From contig NZ_JAKIJS010000001.1 in assembly GCF_021608225.1 (NCBI RefSeq), forward strand, positions 992,001-1,056,000: a stretch of 64,000 nucleotides of DNA. The letters are read 5' to 3'. The stretch comes from Pseudalkalibacillus berkeleyi (GTDB taxonomy: Bacteria; Bacillota; Bacilli; Bacillales; Fictibacillaceae). The translations under genes were made by a program, and so were the position numbers. Positions 29,484 to 38,713 of this stretch are shown piece after piece. Position 1 is the stretch's first letter. Every line of letters begins with the position of its first letter. The notes beneath the pieces are model-generated. The model ran no database searches. It was not told the origin of the DNA and saw nothing but the letters and a program-made list of their open reading frames with translations.

Positions 29484-30377
29484 ATGTTAACAGGAATAAA
29501 TGCAGCCATTATCGGTGGAGATGCTCGTCAGCTCGAAGTGATAAGAAAGTTGACAGAATTAGATGCTCATCTTTATCTAGTTGGATTTGATCAACTTGAT
29601 CACGGATTTACTGGAGCTACGAAGATGGATTTGGATGATTTACCTCTAGAGGAAATAGATGCATTGATATTACCAGTGAGTGGTAGTGGTCCTAAAGGTG
29701 AAATCGATACGATTTTTTCTAATCAAAAAATACAAATCACAGAAGAAATGATGAGTAAGTTGAAAGAAGATTGTACAGTATTCTCAGGTATTACAAATGA
29801 TTATTTAACAGCCTGCACATCTTCTGCAGGAAAGAAACATATTAAATTATTCGAACGTGATGATGTTGCCATTTATAATGCAATTCCTACAGTAGAAGGA
29901 ACCATAATGATGGTTATACAACATACTGATTTCACGATACATCAATCCAATATTATGGTGTTAGGGTTCGGTAGAGTTGGATTTACTGTAGCAAGGACGT
30001 TTGCTAATTTAGGAGCGAATGTTTCTGTAGGTGCAAGGAGATCTGAACATATTGCTCGAATTACAGAGCTTGGATTTAAGCCATTTCATCTTCAAGATTT
30101 GGAGAATGAGGTATCATCGATCGATGTATGTATAAATACAATTCCCGCACAAATCATCACATCTAATGTAATTTCAAAAATACCATCTCATACCCTTATT
30201 ATCGACCTTGCCTCCAAACCAGGAGGTACGGATTTTCGTTTTGCAGAGAAACGAGGCATAAAAGCACTACTAGCTCCTGGATTACCTGGTATTGTTGCGC
30301 CTAAAACTGCAGGAAAGATTATTGCGAATGTCTTAACACAATTATTAATTGAAGAAAGGAATAAGGGGAAGGGGTAG
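29484..30377 (+). CDS. spoVFA: Dipicolinate synthase subunit A
   Basis: This 297-residue subunit (DpaA) has an N-terminal segment starting INAAIIGGDARQLEVIRKL and a central NAD(P)-binding Rossmann motif (VLGFGRVGFTVART). With DpaB it converts the DapA product into dipicolinic acid, the spore-core chelator, in the mother cell. In B. subtilis it is under sigma-K; I did not find a convincing sigma-K promoter here. spoVFB follows after six bases. Genes for the precursor pathway (asd, dapG, dapA) lie immediately downstream. Confidence 0.96.
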   Translation: MLTGINAAIIGGDARQLEVIRKLTELDAHLYLVGFDQLDHGFTGATKMDLDDLPLEEIDALILPVSGSGPKGEIDTIFSNQKIQITEEMMSKLKEDCTVFSGITNDYLTACTSSAGKKHIKLFERDDVAIYNAIPTVEGTIMMVIQHTDFTIHQSNIMVLGFGRVGFTVARTFANLGANVSVGARRSEHIARITELGFKPFHLQDLENEVSSIDVCINTIPAQIITSNVISKIPSHTLIIDLASKPGGTDFRFAEKRGIKALLAPGLPGIVAPKTAGKIIANVLTQLLIEERNKGKG

Positions 30378-30383
30378 GGATAA

Positions 30384-30965
30384 ATGAATTTTGAGGGGAA
30401 GCATATTGGATTTGGATTGACCGGATCACATTGCACATACGAAGCTGTAATTCCGCAAATCCAAAATTTAATTGATAAGGGTGCAAAGGTAACACCATTT
30501 GCAACTTATACCGTCCAAAATACAGCGACTCGGTTTGGTGAAGGTGAAGACTGGATTAAGAAAATAGAAGAAATGACAGGAAATGAAGTCGTCAACTCAA
30601 TTGTGAAAGCAGAACCATTTGGTCCAAAAACACCTTTGGATTGCATGGTCATCGCCCCATTGACTGGGAATTCTATTAGTAAATTTGCAAATGCCATGAC
30701 AGACTCTCCTGTATTGATGGCTGCAAAAGCGACAATGAGAAATTTGAATCCCGTCGTATTAGGCATTTCGACTAATGATGGGCTAGGACTCAATGGCGTG
30801 AATATAATGAGACTAATGGCTACAAAAAATATTTATTTCATTCCATACGGCCAAGATGATCCTCATAATAAGCCGAATTCTTTAGTTGCACATATGAATT
30901 TCTTATTAGAGACTGTTGAATCAGCATTAAAGGGTCAACAATTCCAACCTGTTTTACGAATATAA
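30384..30965 (+). CDS. spoVFB: Dipicolinate synthase subunit B
   Basis: This 193-residue flavoprotein-fold subunit (DpaB) resembles FMN-dependent decarboxylases such as UbiX/Dfp. KHIGFGLTGSHCTYEAVIPQI, the CMVIAPLTGNSISKFANAMTDSPVLMAAKATMRN segment and GLGLNGVNIMRLMATKNIYFIPYGQDDP are characteristic. It acts with SpoVFA in dipicolinate formation. ATG 30384 overlaps the end of a gggaaggggtaggg ribosome binding site that starts in spoVFA, indicating coupled translation. Confidence 0.96.
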   Translation: MNFEGKHIGFGLTGSHCTYEAVIPQIQNLIDKGAKVTPFATYTVQNTATRFGEGEDWIKKIEEMTGNEVVNSIVKAEPFGPKTPLDCMVIAPLTGNSISKFANAMTDSPVLMAAKATMRNLNPVVLGISTNDGLGLNGVNIMRLMATKNIYFIPYGQDDPHNKPNSLVAHMNFLLETVESALKGQQFQPVLRI

Positions 30966-31051
30966 TAAAGGGAACAATTATGGTGTAACTAAAATCATAC
31001 CTATGTACTCAATGATATGGTAAAATGAATGACAATATGACCATGTAATTC

Positions 31052-31080
31052 AGGAGAAACGAACTTGTTTCTCCTTCTAT
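31052..31080 (+). terminator. Terminator-like hairpin between spoVFB and asd
   Basis: AGGAGAAAC (31052-31060) pairs with GTTTCTCCT (31067-31075) around GAACTT, followed by TCTATCGTT. The weak tail could let it serve as a leader hairpin of asd. Confidence 0.65.
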
Positions 31081-31138
31081 CGTTATTCAAATTTACACTG
31101 AATCACATTGTTAAAGAAATAATGAGGAGGGACATACA

Positions 31139-32188
31139 TTGGAATTACGTAATGAATATAACGTTGCAGTAGTTGGTGCTACAGGTGCAGTAGGCCAACA
31201 AATGCTCAAAACATTGGAGCAAAGGAATTTCCCGATCGCTTCTCTTAAATTATTAGCTAGTAAACGATCTGCAGGAAAGAAAGTGACTTTCAAAGGAAAA
31301 GAATACACGATTGAAGAAGCGACACCTCATGCGTTCGAAGGTGTCCATATTGCGTTGTTTTCTGCTGGGGGTGCAATTTCTAAAGAACTTGCGCCAGAAG
31401 CGGCAAAACGAGGTGCTATTGTTGTAGATAACACGAGTGCATTCAGAATGGATCCTGACACTCCACTAGTCGTTCCTGAAGTGAATGAACACGAGTTGAA
31501 CAATCATAAAGGCATTATTGCCAATCCGAATTGTTCAACGATTCAGATGGTCGTTGCTTTAGAACCTATACGAAAGAAATATGGCTTAAGTAAAGTCATC
31601 GTTTCAACTTATCAAGCTGTTTCCGGTGCAGGTGCGAAAGCGATTAATGAAATGAATGAACAGACTCGTTCCATACTAGATGGAGAGACATTTACTCCTG
31701 AAGTATTACCAGTATCAGGTGATGAAAAGCATTATCAAATTGCATTCAATGCAGTGCCGCAAATCGATAAGTTTCAAGATAATGGTTACACGTTCGAAGA
31801 GATGAAAATGATTAATGAGACGAAGAAAATTATGGGTATGCAACATCTAGAAGTTGCAGCAACTTGTGTTCGTCTGCCTGTTGAAACCGGACATTCAGAA
31901 TCTGTTTACATTGAAATTGACAAAGAAAATATTACAGTAGATGAGATGAAATCAATATTATCGGAAGCCCCTGGTGTTACCTTACAAGATGACCCATCTG
32001 AACAATTGTATCCGATGCCAGCAAACTGTGTTGGGAAAGATGATGTATTCGTAGGACGTATACGGAAGGACTTAGACCGTTCAAATGGTTTCCACTTATG
32101 GGTTGTATCAGATAATCTTATTAAAGGCGCAGCATTAAATTCTGTTCAAATTGCTGAAAGCTTAGTAAATTTAAATTTATTGAAATGA
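31139..32188 (+). CDS. asd: Aspartate-semialdehyde dehydrogenase
   Basis: This 349-residue enzyme reduces beta-aspartyl phosphate to aspartate semialdehyde with NADPH, the common step to diaminopimelate/lysine, threonine and methionine. The N-terminal [13 protein letters not shown] motif and the active-site cysteine Cys132 in [10 protein letters not shown] are present, and [15 protein letters not shown] is conserved. It starts at TTG 31139 behind gaggaggg. dapG follows after 13 bases, forming asd-dapG(-dapA). Confidence 0.97.
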   Translation: MELRNEYNVAVVGATGAVGQQMLKTLEQRNFPIASLKLLASKRSAGKKVTFKGKEYTIEEATPHAFEGVHIALFSAGGAISKELAPEAAKRGAIVVDNTSAFRMDPDTPLVVPEVNEHELNNHKGIIANPNCSTIQMVVALEPIRKKYGLSKVIVSTYQAVSGAGAKAINEMNEQTRSILDGETFTPEVLPVSGDEKHYQIAFNAVPQIDKFQDNGYTFEEMKMINETKKIMGMQHLEVAATCVRLPVETGHSESVYIEIDKENITVDEMKSILSEAPGVTLQDDPSEQLYPMPANCVGKDDVFVGRIRKDLDRSNGFHLWVVSDNLIKGAALNSVQIAESLVNLNLLK

Positions 32189-32201
32189 AGAAGGTGCAAA
32201 G

Positions 32202-33428
32202 ATGAATATCGTCATCCAAAAATTCGGTGGCACATCACTGAAAACTGAAGACGGTCGAAATCGAGCTGTAGAACATGTTGCGAATGCTGTAAACAGTGGA
32301 AAAAAGGTCGTTGTCGTCGTTTCTGCTATGGGCAGAAATGGTGATCCATATGCCACAGATACACTCCTAAGTTTAGTTACTGGCACACCAACGTCCATTA
32401 GTCCAAAGGAAACGGACTTATTAATGTCTTGTGGAGAAGTAATTTCTTCAGTTGTTTTTTCCAATTTACTAAAGCAGAATAACATCCAATCATTAGCATT
32501 CACAGGGGCTCAAGCCGGGTTCAAAACGAACAGTGATCATACAAATGCAAAGATTCTTGAAATGGATTGTAGCAAAATCACGCAATCCCTAGAAAGTAAC
32601 GATGTAGTTGTTGTTGCAGGATTTCAAGGACAATCCAGTGAAGGTGATGTTACCACACTAGGACGTGGAGGTAGTGACACTTCTGCTGCAGCATTAGGAG
32701 CAGCTTTAAAGGCCGAAGTTATTGATATATTCACTGATGTTGAAGGTGTTATGACAGCAGATCCAAGAATTGTTCAAGATGCAAGACCACTTGATGTCGT
32801 AACGTATAATGAAATATGCAATATGGCTTACCAGGGTGCTAAGGTCATTCATCCTAGAGCCGTAGAAATTGCTATGCAATCAAAAGTACCTATTCGAATT
32901 CGTTCTACTTATAGTGACCACCCGGGTACGTTAGTTACATCATCCACAAGTGGCGGGGCAGGCAGGGATATTGAAGATCGCTTAATCACAGGAATTGCGA
33001 ACGTAGCAGGTGTGACACAGATTAAAGTGCAAGCTCCCGATGGCGATTATGATTTCCAATCTAAAATATTTAAAGCTATGGCTTCAAAACAGATTAGTGT
33101 TGATTTTATTAACATAAGTCCTCGAGGCGTTATCTATACAATTAATGGTGCTTTAACCGATGAAGCCATATCATTGTTAAATGAACTTGGATATGAGGCA
33201 GAAATACAAACAAATTGTGCTAAAGTATCCGCGGTAGGTGCAGGTATCGCAGGTGTCCCAGGGGTGACTGCGCGAATCGTAGAAGCCTTGTCCAAACAAG
33301 GCATCAACATTTTACAGTCAGCAGACTCACATACAACGATTTGGGTACTCGTTCAAGAAAAGGATATGATCAATGCAGTTAACGCTTTACATCAAGTATT
33401 CTCTCTTGAAAAAGGCGACTTTATCTAA
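32202..33428 (+). CDS. dapG: Aspartokinase I (DapG type)
   Basis: This 408-residue aspartate kinase has QKFGGTSLKT at its start, the catalytic VAGFQGQSSEGDVTTLGRGGSDTSA region and two C-terminal ACT domains (about 265-405) for effector binding. By position (asd-dapG-dapA) it corresponds to DapG, the isozyme inhibited by meso-diaminopimelate in B. subtilis, not to the lysine- or lysine/threonine-responsive enzymes. No lysine riboswitch precedes it. The internal start that yields the beta subunit in related kinases was not examined beyond noting an ATG-rich region near residue 250. Confidence 0.95.
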   Translation: MNIVIQKFGGTSLKTEDGRNRAVEHVANAVNSGKKVVVVVSAMGRNGDPYATDTLLSLVTGTPTSISPKETDLLMSCGEVISSVVFSNLLKQNNIQSLAFTGAQAGFKTNSDHTNAKILEMDCSKITQSLESNDVVVVAGFQGQSSEGDVTTLGRGGSDTSAAALGAALKAEVIDIFTDVEGVMTADPRIVQDARPLDVVTYNEICNMAYQGAKVIHPRAVEIAMQSKVPIRIRSTYSDHPGTLVTSSTSGGAGRDIEDRLITGIANVAGVTQIKVQAPDGDYDFQSKIFKAMASKQISVDFINISPRGVIYTINGALTDEAISLLNELGYEAEIQTNCAKVSAVGAGIAGVPGVTARIVEALSKQGINILQSADSHTTIWVLVQEKDMINAVNALHQVFSLEKGDFI

Positions 33429-33444
33429 AGATAAGCTCTTTTCT

Positions 33445-33473
33445 AAATGATTGATACTTTAAAGTGATCATTT
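33445..33473 (+). promoter_or_regulatory. Imperfect palindrome between dapG and dapA
   Basis: AAATGAT ... ATCATTT flanks a central ACTTTAAAGT palindrome. It could be a weak hairpin or an operator. It lies directly before repeat A. Confidence 0.3.
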
Positions 33474-33484
33474 CATGAAAGGAG

Positions 33485-33604
33485 TTGTTGAAATACGCGA
33501 GACTCCTACGGGAACAGCGGCCAAATCGAGACCCCGCAGAGAGAGTGAAGCGATCTCGAGGAGGCTTGATGGTCGCCCGTGGAAAGCGAAGCATATTTCA
33601 ACAA
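33485..33604 (+). repeat. Copy of dispersed intergenic repeat A between dapG and dapA
   Basis: A 120-base element is bounded by a perfect 11-base inverted repeat, TTGTTGAAATA (33485-33495) and TATTTCAACAA (33594-33604). The interior matches the copy at 9794-9935: GAGACTCCTACGGGAACAGCG, CGAGACCCCGCAG, CGAGGAGGCTTG and CGCCCGTGGAAAG. An ORF runs through it but is judged spurious. Confidence 0.85.
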
Positions 33605-33701
33605 TCTGTAACAAGAGATACAACCTATGCGAAAACAGCCTTTTTTAAACAACAATCATGTATAACAAAAGCCGATCTAAAAAGAAGGAGGAGAAATAGT
33701 A

Positions 33702-34583
33702 ATGAATTTAGGAAACGTATTAACCGCAATGGTGACGCCATTTGATCATAAAGGGAATATCGATTTTAACAAAACGACGAAACTGATTGAATATTTGATT
33801 AAGAATGGATCAGATGGTCTAGTTATCGCAGGAACAACTGGTGAATCTCCTACATTGACTAAAGAAGAGAAAATTGCACTTTGTAAACATGTTGTCAAGG
33901 TTGTTGACAAGAGAGTGCCAGTAATTGCGGGAACTGGAAGTAATAATACGCATGCATCTATTGAGCTTACTAAACAAGCGGAGGATGCTGGTGTTGATGC
34001 AGTTATGCTTGTAGCACCTTATTATAATAAACCAAATCAGCAAGGGCTATATCTCCACTTCAAATCCATAGCTGAAGCTACATCCTTGCCGGTTATGCTT
34101 TATAATATCCCAGGAAGATCAATTGTAAATATGTCAGTTGAGACAATTGTCAGGCTGTCTGAAGTACCAAATATCATTTGTGTGAAGGAAGCAAGCGGTG
34201 ACCTTGATCAAATGACAGAGATTATTACAAAGACGAATAAGGATTTCAAAGTTTATAGTGGGGATGACGGATTGACTCTACCTACTTTATCAATTGGTGG
34301 AGATGGAATTGTATCAGTTGCTTCTCACGTCATTGGTAATGAAATGCAAAGCATGGTAAAGGCATATCGAAACGGAGATGTACAACAAGCAGCCGAATTG
34401 CATAGAAAACTCTTACCGGTTATGAACGAATTATTCTCTGCACCTAGTCCAACTCCAGTGAAAACGGCATTACAAATTCTAGGGATAGATGTTGGTGGTG
34501 TTCGTTTACCACTTGTACCACTATCTGAACAAGAACGAGTGAGTCTAACTTCGTTATTGAACGATTTTGCAAAAGTTAATTAA
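33702..34583 (+). CDS. dapA: 4-hydroxy-tetrahydrodipicolinate synthase
   Basis: This 293-residue TIM-barrel enzyme condenses pyruvate with aspartate semialdehyde, the first committed step to diaminopimelate, lysine and, in spores, dipicolinate. The Schiff-base lysine is Lys162 in CVKEASGDL. GTTGESPTL and the YNIPGRS tyrosine motif are intact. It starts at ATG 33702 after aagaaggagg. A 273-base gap with repeat A separates it from dapG. The expected next gene of the B. subtilis order, rnjB, is absent. Confidence 0.97.
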   Translation: MNLGNVLTAMVTPFDHKGNIDFNKTTKLIEYLIKNGSDGLVIAGTTGESPTLTKEEKIALCKHVVKVVDKRVPVIAGTGSNNTHASIELTKQAEDAGVDAVMLVAPYYNKPNQQGLYLHFKSIAEATSLPVMLYNIPGRSIVNMSVETIVRLSEVPNIICVKEASGDLDQMTEIITKTNKDFKVYSGDDGLTLPTLSIGGDGIVSVASHVIGNEMQSMVKAYRNGDVQQAAELHRKLLPVMNELFSAPSPTPVKTALQILGIDVGGVRLPLVPLSEQERVSLTSLLNDFAKVN

Positions 34584-34618
34584 TCATACAGCCAGGTTTT
34601 ACTGAGCGATTTAATAAT

Positions 34619-34662
34619 GAGTATATCTAGGAGGCATGATCTTCTGGATATACTCTTTTTTT
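34619..34662 (+). terminator. Terminator after dapA
   Basis: GAGTATATC (34619-34627) pairs with GATATACTC (34647-34655), extended by one more pair after a mismatch, followed by TTTTTTT. Confidence 0.88.
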
Positions 34663-34753
34663 GCTTGAACGTTTCAAGTATATATGGATAGAAAGATTCC
34701 AAATAAGACAATACTATAAGCAACAAGAAAGTATGTCTTGAAAGGAGTCTAAC

Positions 34754-35524
34754 ATGAACGAACCTCAGAATGATCCTAAGACCGTTTCACCAGCAGATCC
34801 ATCCGATACATCTAAACCGAAGAAAGAGGATAAAGAAAACTCTTCTAGTCTAATCAATAAAATTCAACAAATGGGACAGACGAATGTTCCTCAAATGGAA
34901 CAATCAAATATACATTGTATGACGATTATTGGACAAATTGAGGGACACGTGCAATTACCACCTAACAATAAGACAACTAAATATGAACATATGATCCCAC
35001 AACTTGTAGCGATTGAACAAAACCCGAAAATTGAGGGGCTACTAGTAATACTTAATACGGTAGGGGGGGACGTTGAAGCAGGTCTTGCGATATCAGAAAT
35101 GATTGCTTCATTATCAAAGCCGAAAGTATGTCTTGTCCTAGGTGGGGGTCATTCGATTGGCGTACCTATTGCAGTCTCTGGTGATTATTCATTCATCGCT
35201 GAGACAGCAACGATGACAATTCATCCAGTACGATTAACAGGATTGGTAATCGGAGTTCCGCAGTCGTTTGAGTATATGGATAAAATGCAAGAAAGGGTCA
35301 TTAGCTTCGTATTAAGACACTCCAATATTGAAGAGGATAAATTTAAGGAATTAATGCTCTCGAAAGGGAATTTGACGAGAGATATTGGAACAAATGTTAT
35401 TGGAGACGATGCGGTGGAATATGGGCTAATTGATGAGGTTGGCGGTGTTGGTGCTGCTATGAAGAAATTGAATGAATTAATAGAAGCAGAACGAGCTAAA
35501 GAAGGAGAGGACCTTGTCCAATGA
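34754..35524 (+). CDS. tepA: TepA, ClpP-like serine protease
   Basis: This 256-residue ClpP/crotonase-fold protease is called translocation-enhancing protein A (YmfB) in B. subtilis. A charged, Pro/Ser/Lys-rich N-terminus (1-45) precedes the protease domain. The nucleophile region [11 protein letters not shown] places Ser134 at the ClpP serine position, and a candidate histidine lies in [13 protein letters not shown]. The family is linked to protein export and spore germination or outgrowth. Its stop overlaps the ylzJ start (ATGA), so the two are coupled. Confidence 0.93.
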   Translation: MNEPQNDPKTVSPADPSDTSKPKKEDKENSSSLINKIQQMGQTNVPQMEQSNIHCMTIIGQIEGHVQLPPNNKTTKYEHMIPQLVAIEQNPKIEGLLVILNTVGGDVEAGLAISEMIASLSKPKVCLVLGGGHSIGVPIAVSGDYSFIAETATMTIHPVRLTGLVIGVPQSFEYMDKMQERVISFVLRHSNIEEDKFKELMLSKGNLTRDIGTNVIGDDAVEYGLIDEVGGVGAAMKKLNELIEAERAKEGEDLVQ

Positions 35525-35757
35525 TTCTTTATACAACCGTGCCACATGAAATAATATTCAGTGCAGTTCAAACTGATTTCGAGAAATATTCTATGATCAA
35601 TATGAATGGGATACCTTTAATGGTAGAACGTTTAGAAAATCAGGATTGTCGTATTGTTCAAATGATGAGTACTGACCCTGCTCATTTCTTGGACGATCAG
35701 CTACAACCGGGTACAGTCTTAAAGATGACAATGATTCCTGAAGAAAATACGTTCTAG
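35521..35757 (+). CDS. ylzJ: YlzJ-like family protein
   Basis: A 78-residue protein beginning [15 protein letters not shown], with [25 protein letters not shown] in the centre, as in the YlzJ-like family found between tepA and spoIIIE in Bacillaceae. It is translated from an ATG overlapping the tepA stop. No function is known. The small size and strict linkage suggest it acts with TepA, which is inference. Confidence 0.88.
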   Translation: MILYTTVPHEIIFSAVQTDFEKYSMINMNGIPLMVERLENQDCRIVQMMSTDPAHFLDDQLQPGTVLKMTMIPEENTF

Positions 35758-35774
35758 TTCACATGAATGCAATA

Positions 35775-35783
35775 TGATATAAT
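35775..35783 (+). promoter_or_regulatory. Extended -10 promoter of a candidate small RNA
   Basis: TG (35775-35776) followed by one base and TATAAT (35778-35783) form a textbook extended -10 element. The -35 (TAGTTC, 35755-35760, 17-base spacing) is weak, as is typical of extended -10 promoters. Initiation is expected near 35790. Confidence 0.6.
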
Positions 35784-35789
35784 AACACT

Positions 35790-35888
35790 ACTTACAGGGG
35801 GTTGGCCCATGAGTTTGACTTGATTACAACGCAGTCGTTCGTAACGTGTTGTTAGTCTTAAGCTCGTGATAATGGGTCAACCCTTTTC
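35790..35888 (+). ncRNA. Candidate structured small RNA upstream of spoIIIE
   Basis: From the predicted start near 35790 to the T run at 35884-35887 the sequence folds as one long hairpin. Outer stem: GGGTTGGCCCAT (35799-35810) with ATGGGTCAACCC (35872-35883), 12 pairs including one G-T. Then GAGTTT (35811-35816) with AAGCTC (35860-35865), GACT (35817-35820) with AGTC (35854-35857), and ACAACGC (35826-35832) with GTGTTGT (35846-35852). The last stem ends in TTTTC, so the unit has promoter, body and terminator of its own. No Rfam family was recognised. Alternatives: a long terminator for tepA-ylzJ, or an attenuator in the spoIIIE leader. Confidence 0.5.
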
Positions 35889-36000
35889 GGTTACATAACT
35901 AAAAACAAAAGCAATAACTAGCTTAAAAGGCAACGATACGAGAAATGATATATAACCTTCTACATACACAAAACAGTACAACGGTTTGAGAGGTGATATG

Positions 36001-38382
36001 ATGGCAAAACGCAAAAAAAAGAATAAAAAGTCTTCAAGTTGGAAATCGCAGTTATCATTTGAAGTCTTTGGATTAATGTGCCTTGCATTAACACTTATAG
36101 CTGCAGCGGAATTTGGCAGAGTAGGCAGGATTTTCGCAAATTTGTTCCGTCTTCTAGGCGGAGAATGGTATGGGCTATTGTTGTTGGGTGTATTCATACT
36201 GTCTATTTATGTGATTTGGAAACGTAGTTGGCCAACATTCTTTACTCGTAGATTAACAGGTATTTATTTATTCGTTTTCGGATTGTTACTCCAAAGCCAT
36301 GTGAAATTATTTGATTTACTTTCAAGGAATGGAGAATGGAAAAATCCTTCTGTCATTCAAAACACATGGGAGTTATTTATGCGTCAGCAAGGAGCGGAAA
36401 CGAGTGGTGGAGACCTAGGCGGAGGAATGATCGGTGCAGTCGGGTTTGCTTTCACGTATGTGTTATTCGCTCCTGAAGGAACACAAGTTATTATCTTTTT
36501 CATATGGATTGTTGCGATTCTTCTCGTAACAGGTCTTTCAATGAGAGATATACTAGCAAAAGTTGTTGTTCCTATAAAGAATATGTTTGTTCATACATAT
36601 ACGGATTGGAAAGATCACTTTCTATCAAAGAAAGAAGAAAAGAAGGCTGAACGTAAGAAAGACCGAGAGAATAGAGGTAAACGTACTACGAAGAAAAAAG
36701 CCTCTGAAAGTTCTGGAATTCAGGAACAAGAGACAAAACAATCGTCTGAAGAATACACAGAGCCTATTATTCAAGAGTACAATGAAAATGCATATCAAGG
36801 TGCATTTGAATTTGAGGAATTGAAGAGTACAAATTCGGAAGCAGATCAGAATAAAGGTAAGGAAACAACAGAAGCTCCAAATATAGCCGAAACACAAGTT
36901 TCTCAGAAGAACGAAGCATCAGGTTTCTCCATTTCTGAAGTAGAAAATGAGGCCTATGAATTACCCCCTTATGATCTCTTGAGTAGACCAGTAAAAACAG
37001 GACAACATCGAGAAAGACAACATGTATCTGAGAATACGAGAAAACTAGAACGTACATTTGAAAGTTTCGGAGTTAAAGCAAAGGTCGTCAAAGTTCATTT
37101 AGGACCGGCTGTTACAAAATACGAAGTTCAACCAGCAATTGGTGTGAAAGTTAGTAAGGTCGTTAATTTAACAGATGATCTCGCGTTAGCTCTTGCGGCA
37201 AAGGAGCTTCGAATTGAAGCACCAATCCCTGGAAAGTCGGCTATTGGTATTGAAGTGCCAAATCAAGAAATTTCTATGGTTTCTTTAAGAGAAGTTGTGG
37301 ATACGAAACGCAATGACCTTAATGCAAAACTAAGTATAGGACTAGGCCGTGATATCTCAGGAGAGCCAATCCTCGCTGATTTAACTAAAATGCCCCATTT
37401 ACTGATTGCTGGCGCAACAGGTAGTGGGAAGAGTGTATGTGTAAATGGCATCATCACGAGCATTTTATTGAAGGCAAAACCTCATGAAGTGAAAATGATG
37501 ATGATCGATCCAAAAATGGTCGAATTGAATGTGTATAACGGCATTCCTCATTTATTAGCTCCTGTAGTAACTGAACCAAAGAAAGCCGCACAAGCATTAA
37601 AGCGGGTTGTGAATGAGATGGAACGAAGGTACGAGCTATTTTCTCATAGTGGTACAAGAAACATTGAAGGATACAATAACTTAGTGAAACGCCAGAATGA
37701 TAATACGGAAGAGAAACAACCTCTCTTGCCTTATATCGTCGTAATTGTGGATGAATTAGCAGACTTAATGATGGTCGCTTCTGGAGATGTTGAAGATGCG
37801 ATTACACGACTTGCACAAATGGCCCGCGCTGCGGGAATCCATTTAATTATCGCAACACAACGTCCTTCAGTGGATGTCATTACAGGTGTAATTAAGGCTA
37901 ATATACCTTCAAGGATTGCATTTAGTGTTTCCTCCTCGACGGATTCAAGAACGATTCTTGATATGGGGGGCGCAGATAAATTGTTAGGAAAAGGGGATAT
38001 GTTGTTCTTCCCTATTGGTGCTAATAAGCCTACACGTGTCCAAGGTGCGTTCTTGTCTGACGAAGAGGTCCAGGATGTTGTTGATTTCGTCATCGGACAA
38101 CAGAAGGCTAAGTACCAGCAGGAGATGATCCCTACTGATGAGCCTGAGAAAAAGGTCGAAGATGTTGAAGACGACTTATTTGATGACGCAGTAAGTTTAA
38201 TCATCGACATGCAAACGGCTTCTGTTTCGATGCTCCAAAGGAGATTTCGAATTGGGTATACGCGAGCTGCTCGTCTTATTGATGCGATGGAAGCAAGAGG
38301 AATTGTAGGACCATACGAAGGTAGTAAACCAAGAGAAGTGTTGGTCTCACAACAACAAGACCAAGACGCATCCTCGAGTTAA
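36001..38382 (+). CDS. spoIIIE: DNA translocase SpoIIIE/FtsK
   Basis: This 793-residue motor pumps the forespore chromosome across the sporulation septum and clears trapped DNA in vegetative division. Four to five membrane segments (about 18-190) are followed by a highly charged linker (about 205-330). The motor has Walker [10 protein letters not shown] from residue 471 and Walker [16 protein letters not shown]-terminal gamma winged helix (about 725-780; [25 protein letters not shown]) reads the polarity sequences SRS/KOPS. ATG 36001 behind gagaggtg is chosen; an ATG three bases upstream is possible. B. subtilis SpoIIIE is 787-789 residues. Confidence 0.97.
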   Translation: MAKRKKKNKKSSSWKSQLSFEVFGLMCLALTLIAAAEFGRVGRIFANLFRLLGGEWYGLLLLGVFILSIYVIWKRSWPTFFTRRLTGIYLFVFGLLLQSHVKLFDLLSRNGEWKNPSVIQNTWELFMRQQGAETSGGDLGGGMIGAVGFAFTYVLFAPEGTQVIIFFIWIVAILLVTGLSMRDILAKVVVPIKNMFVHTYTDWKDHFLSKKEEKKAERKKDRENRGKRTTKKKASESSGIQEQETKQSSEEYTEPIIQEYNENAYQGAFEFEELKSTNSEADQNKGKETTEAPNIAETQVSQKNEASGFSISEVENEAYELPPYDLLSRPVKTGQHRERQHVSENTRKLERTFESFGVKAKVVKVHLGPAVTKYEVQPAIGVKVSKVVNLTDDLALALAAKELRIEAPIPGKSAIGIEVPNQEISMVSLREVVDTKRNDLNAKLSIGLGRDISGEPILADLTKMPHLLIAGATGSGKSVCVNGIITSILLKAKPHEVKMMMIDPKMVELNVYNGIPHLLAPVVTEPKKAAQALKRVVNEMERRYELFSHSGTRNIEGYNNLVKRQNDNTEEKQPLLPYIVVIVDELADLMMVASGDVEDAITRLAQMARAAGIHLIIATQRPSVDVITGVIKANIPSRIAFSVSSSTDSRTILDMGGADKLLGKGDMLFFPIGANKPTRVQGAFLSDEEVQDVVDFVIGQQKAKYQQEMIPTDEPEKKVEDVEDDLFDDAVSLIIDMQTASVSMLQRRFRIGYTRAARLIDAMEARGIVGPYEGSKPREVLVSQQQDQDASSS

Positions 38383-38432
38383 TTTTAAATGGATATAGAC
38401 CATGGATGTTTAACAATCATTCGTTGAACACT

Positions 38433-38469
38433 GACCAAGTAGTGATCTTCATTCTGCTTGGTCTTTTTT
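38433..38469 (+). terminator. Terminator after spoIIIE
   Basis: GACCAAGTAG (38433-38442) pairs with CTGCTTGGTC (38454-38463), one T-G pair, followed by TTTTTT. Confidence 0.9.
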
Positions 38470-38615
38470 GTATTTCCTAATTGAGATTTAAGAATAATAA
38501 ATTAAATTTAACCTAACAATGATTCAGTATTTTCTGACGAGGTCACTCAATTGATGTCTAAATGTTCTACTTTCTGGGTGTCATTTGAAATATTCGTGTA
38601 ACATTTTTTCGAATT

Positions 38616-38658
38616 CTGTAAAAATAGTATTTATTTATTCCTGTAAAAATGATATAGT
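38616..38658 (+). promoter_or_regulatory. nupR promoter with a direct repeat
   Basis: TTTATT (38630-38635), a 17-base spacer, TATAGT (38653-38658). The decamer CTGTAAAAAT occurs at 38616-38625 and again at 38641-38650, 25 bases apart; the second copy lies in the promoter spacer. This arrangement is suitable for repression, possibly autoregulation by NupR. The rest of the 331-base spoIIIE-nupR gap (38383-38713) is AT-rich and shows only the terminator. Confidence 0.45.
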
Positions 38659-38713
38659 ATTGTCGAATATTGTTAAATTAAATAGATTAGTAGTACTTCT
38701 GAGGTGAAGGCGT

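Noticed and set aside
31000-31138. Lysine riboswitch upstream of asd-dapG
   Set aside because: The region is too short and lacks L-box conserved blocks; only a simple hairpin is present. DapG-type kinases are not normally under this riboswitch.
33485-33745. 86-residue plus-strand ORF overlapping the dapA start
   Set aside because: It reads straight through repeat A, is highly basic without a recognisable domain, and overlaps dapA by 44 bases. It is a by-product of the repeat.
37731-38210. 159-residue minus-strand ORF inside spoIIIE
   Set aside because: Antisense to the conserved motor domain; Ser/Thr/Ile-rich composition is typical of reverse-complement shadows.
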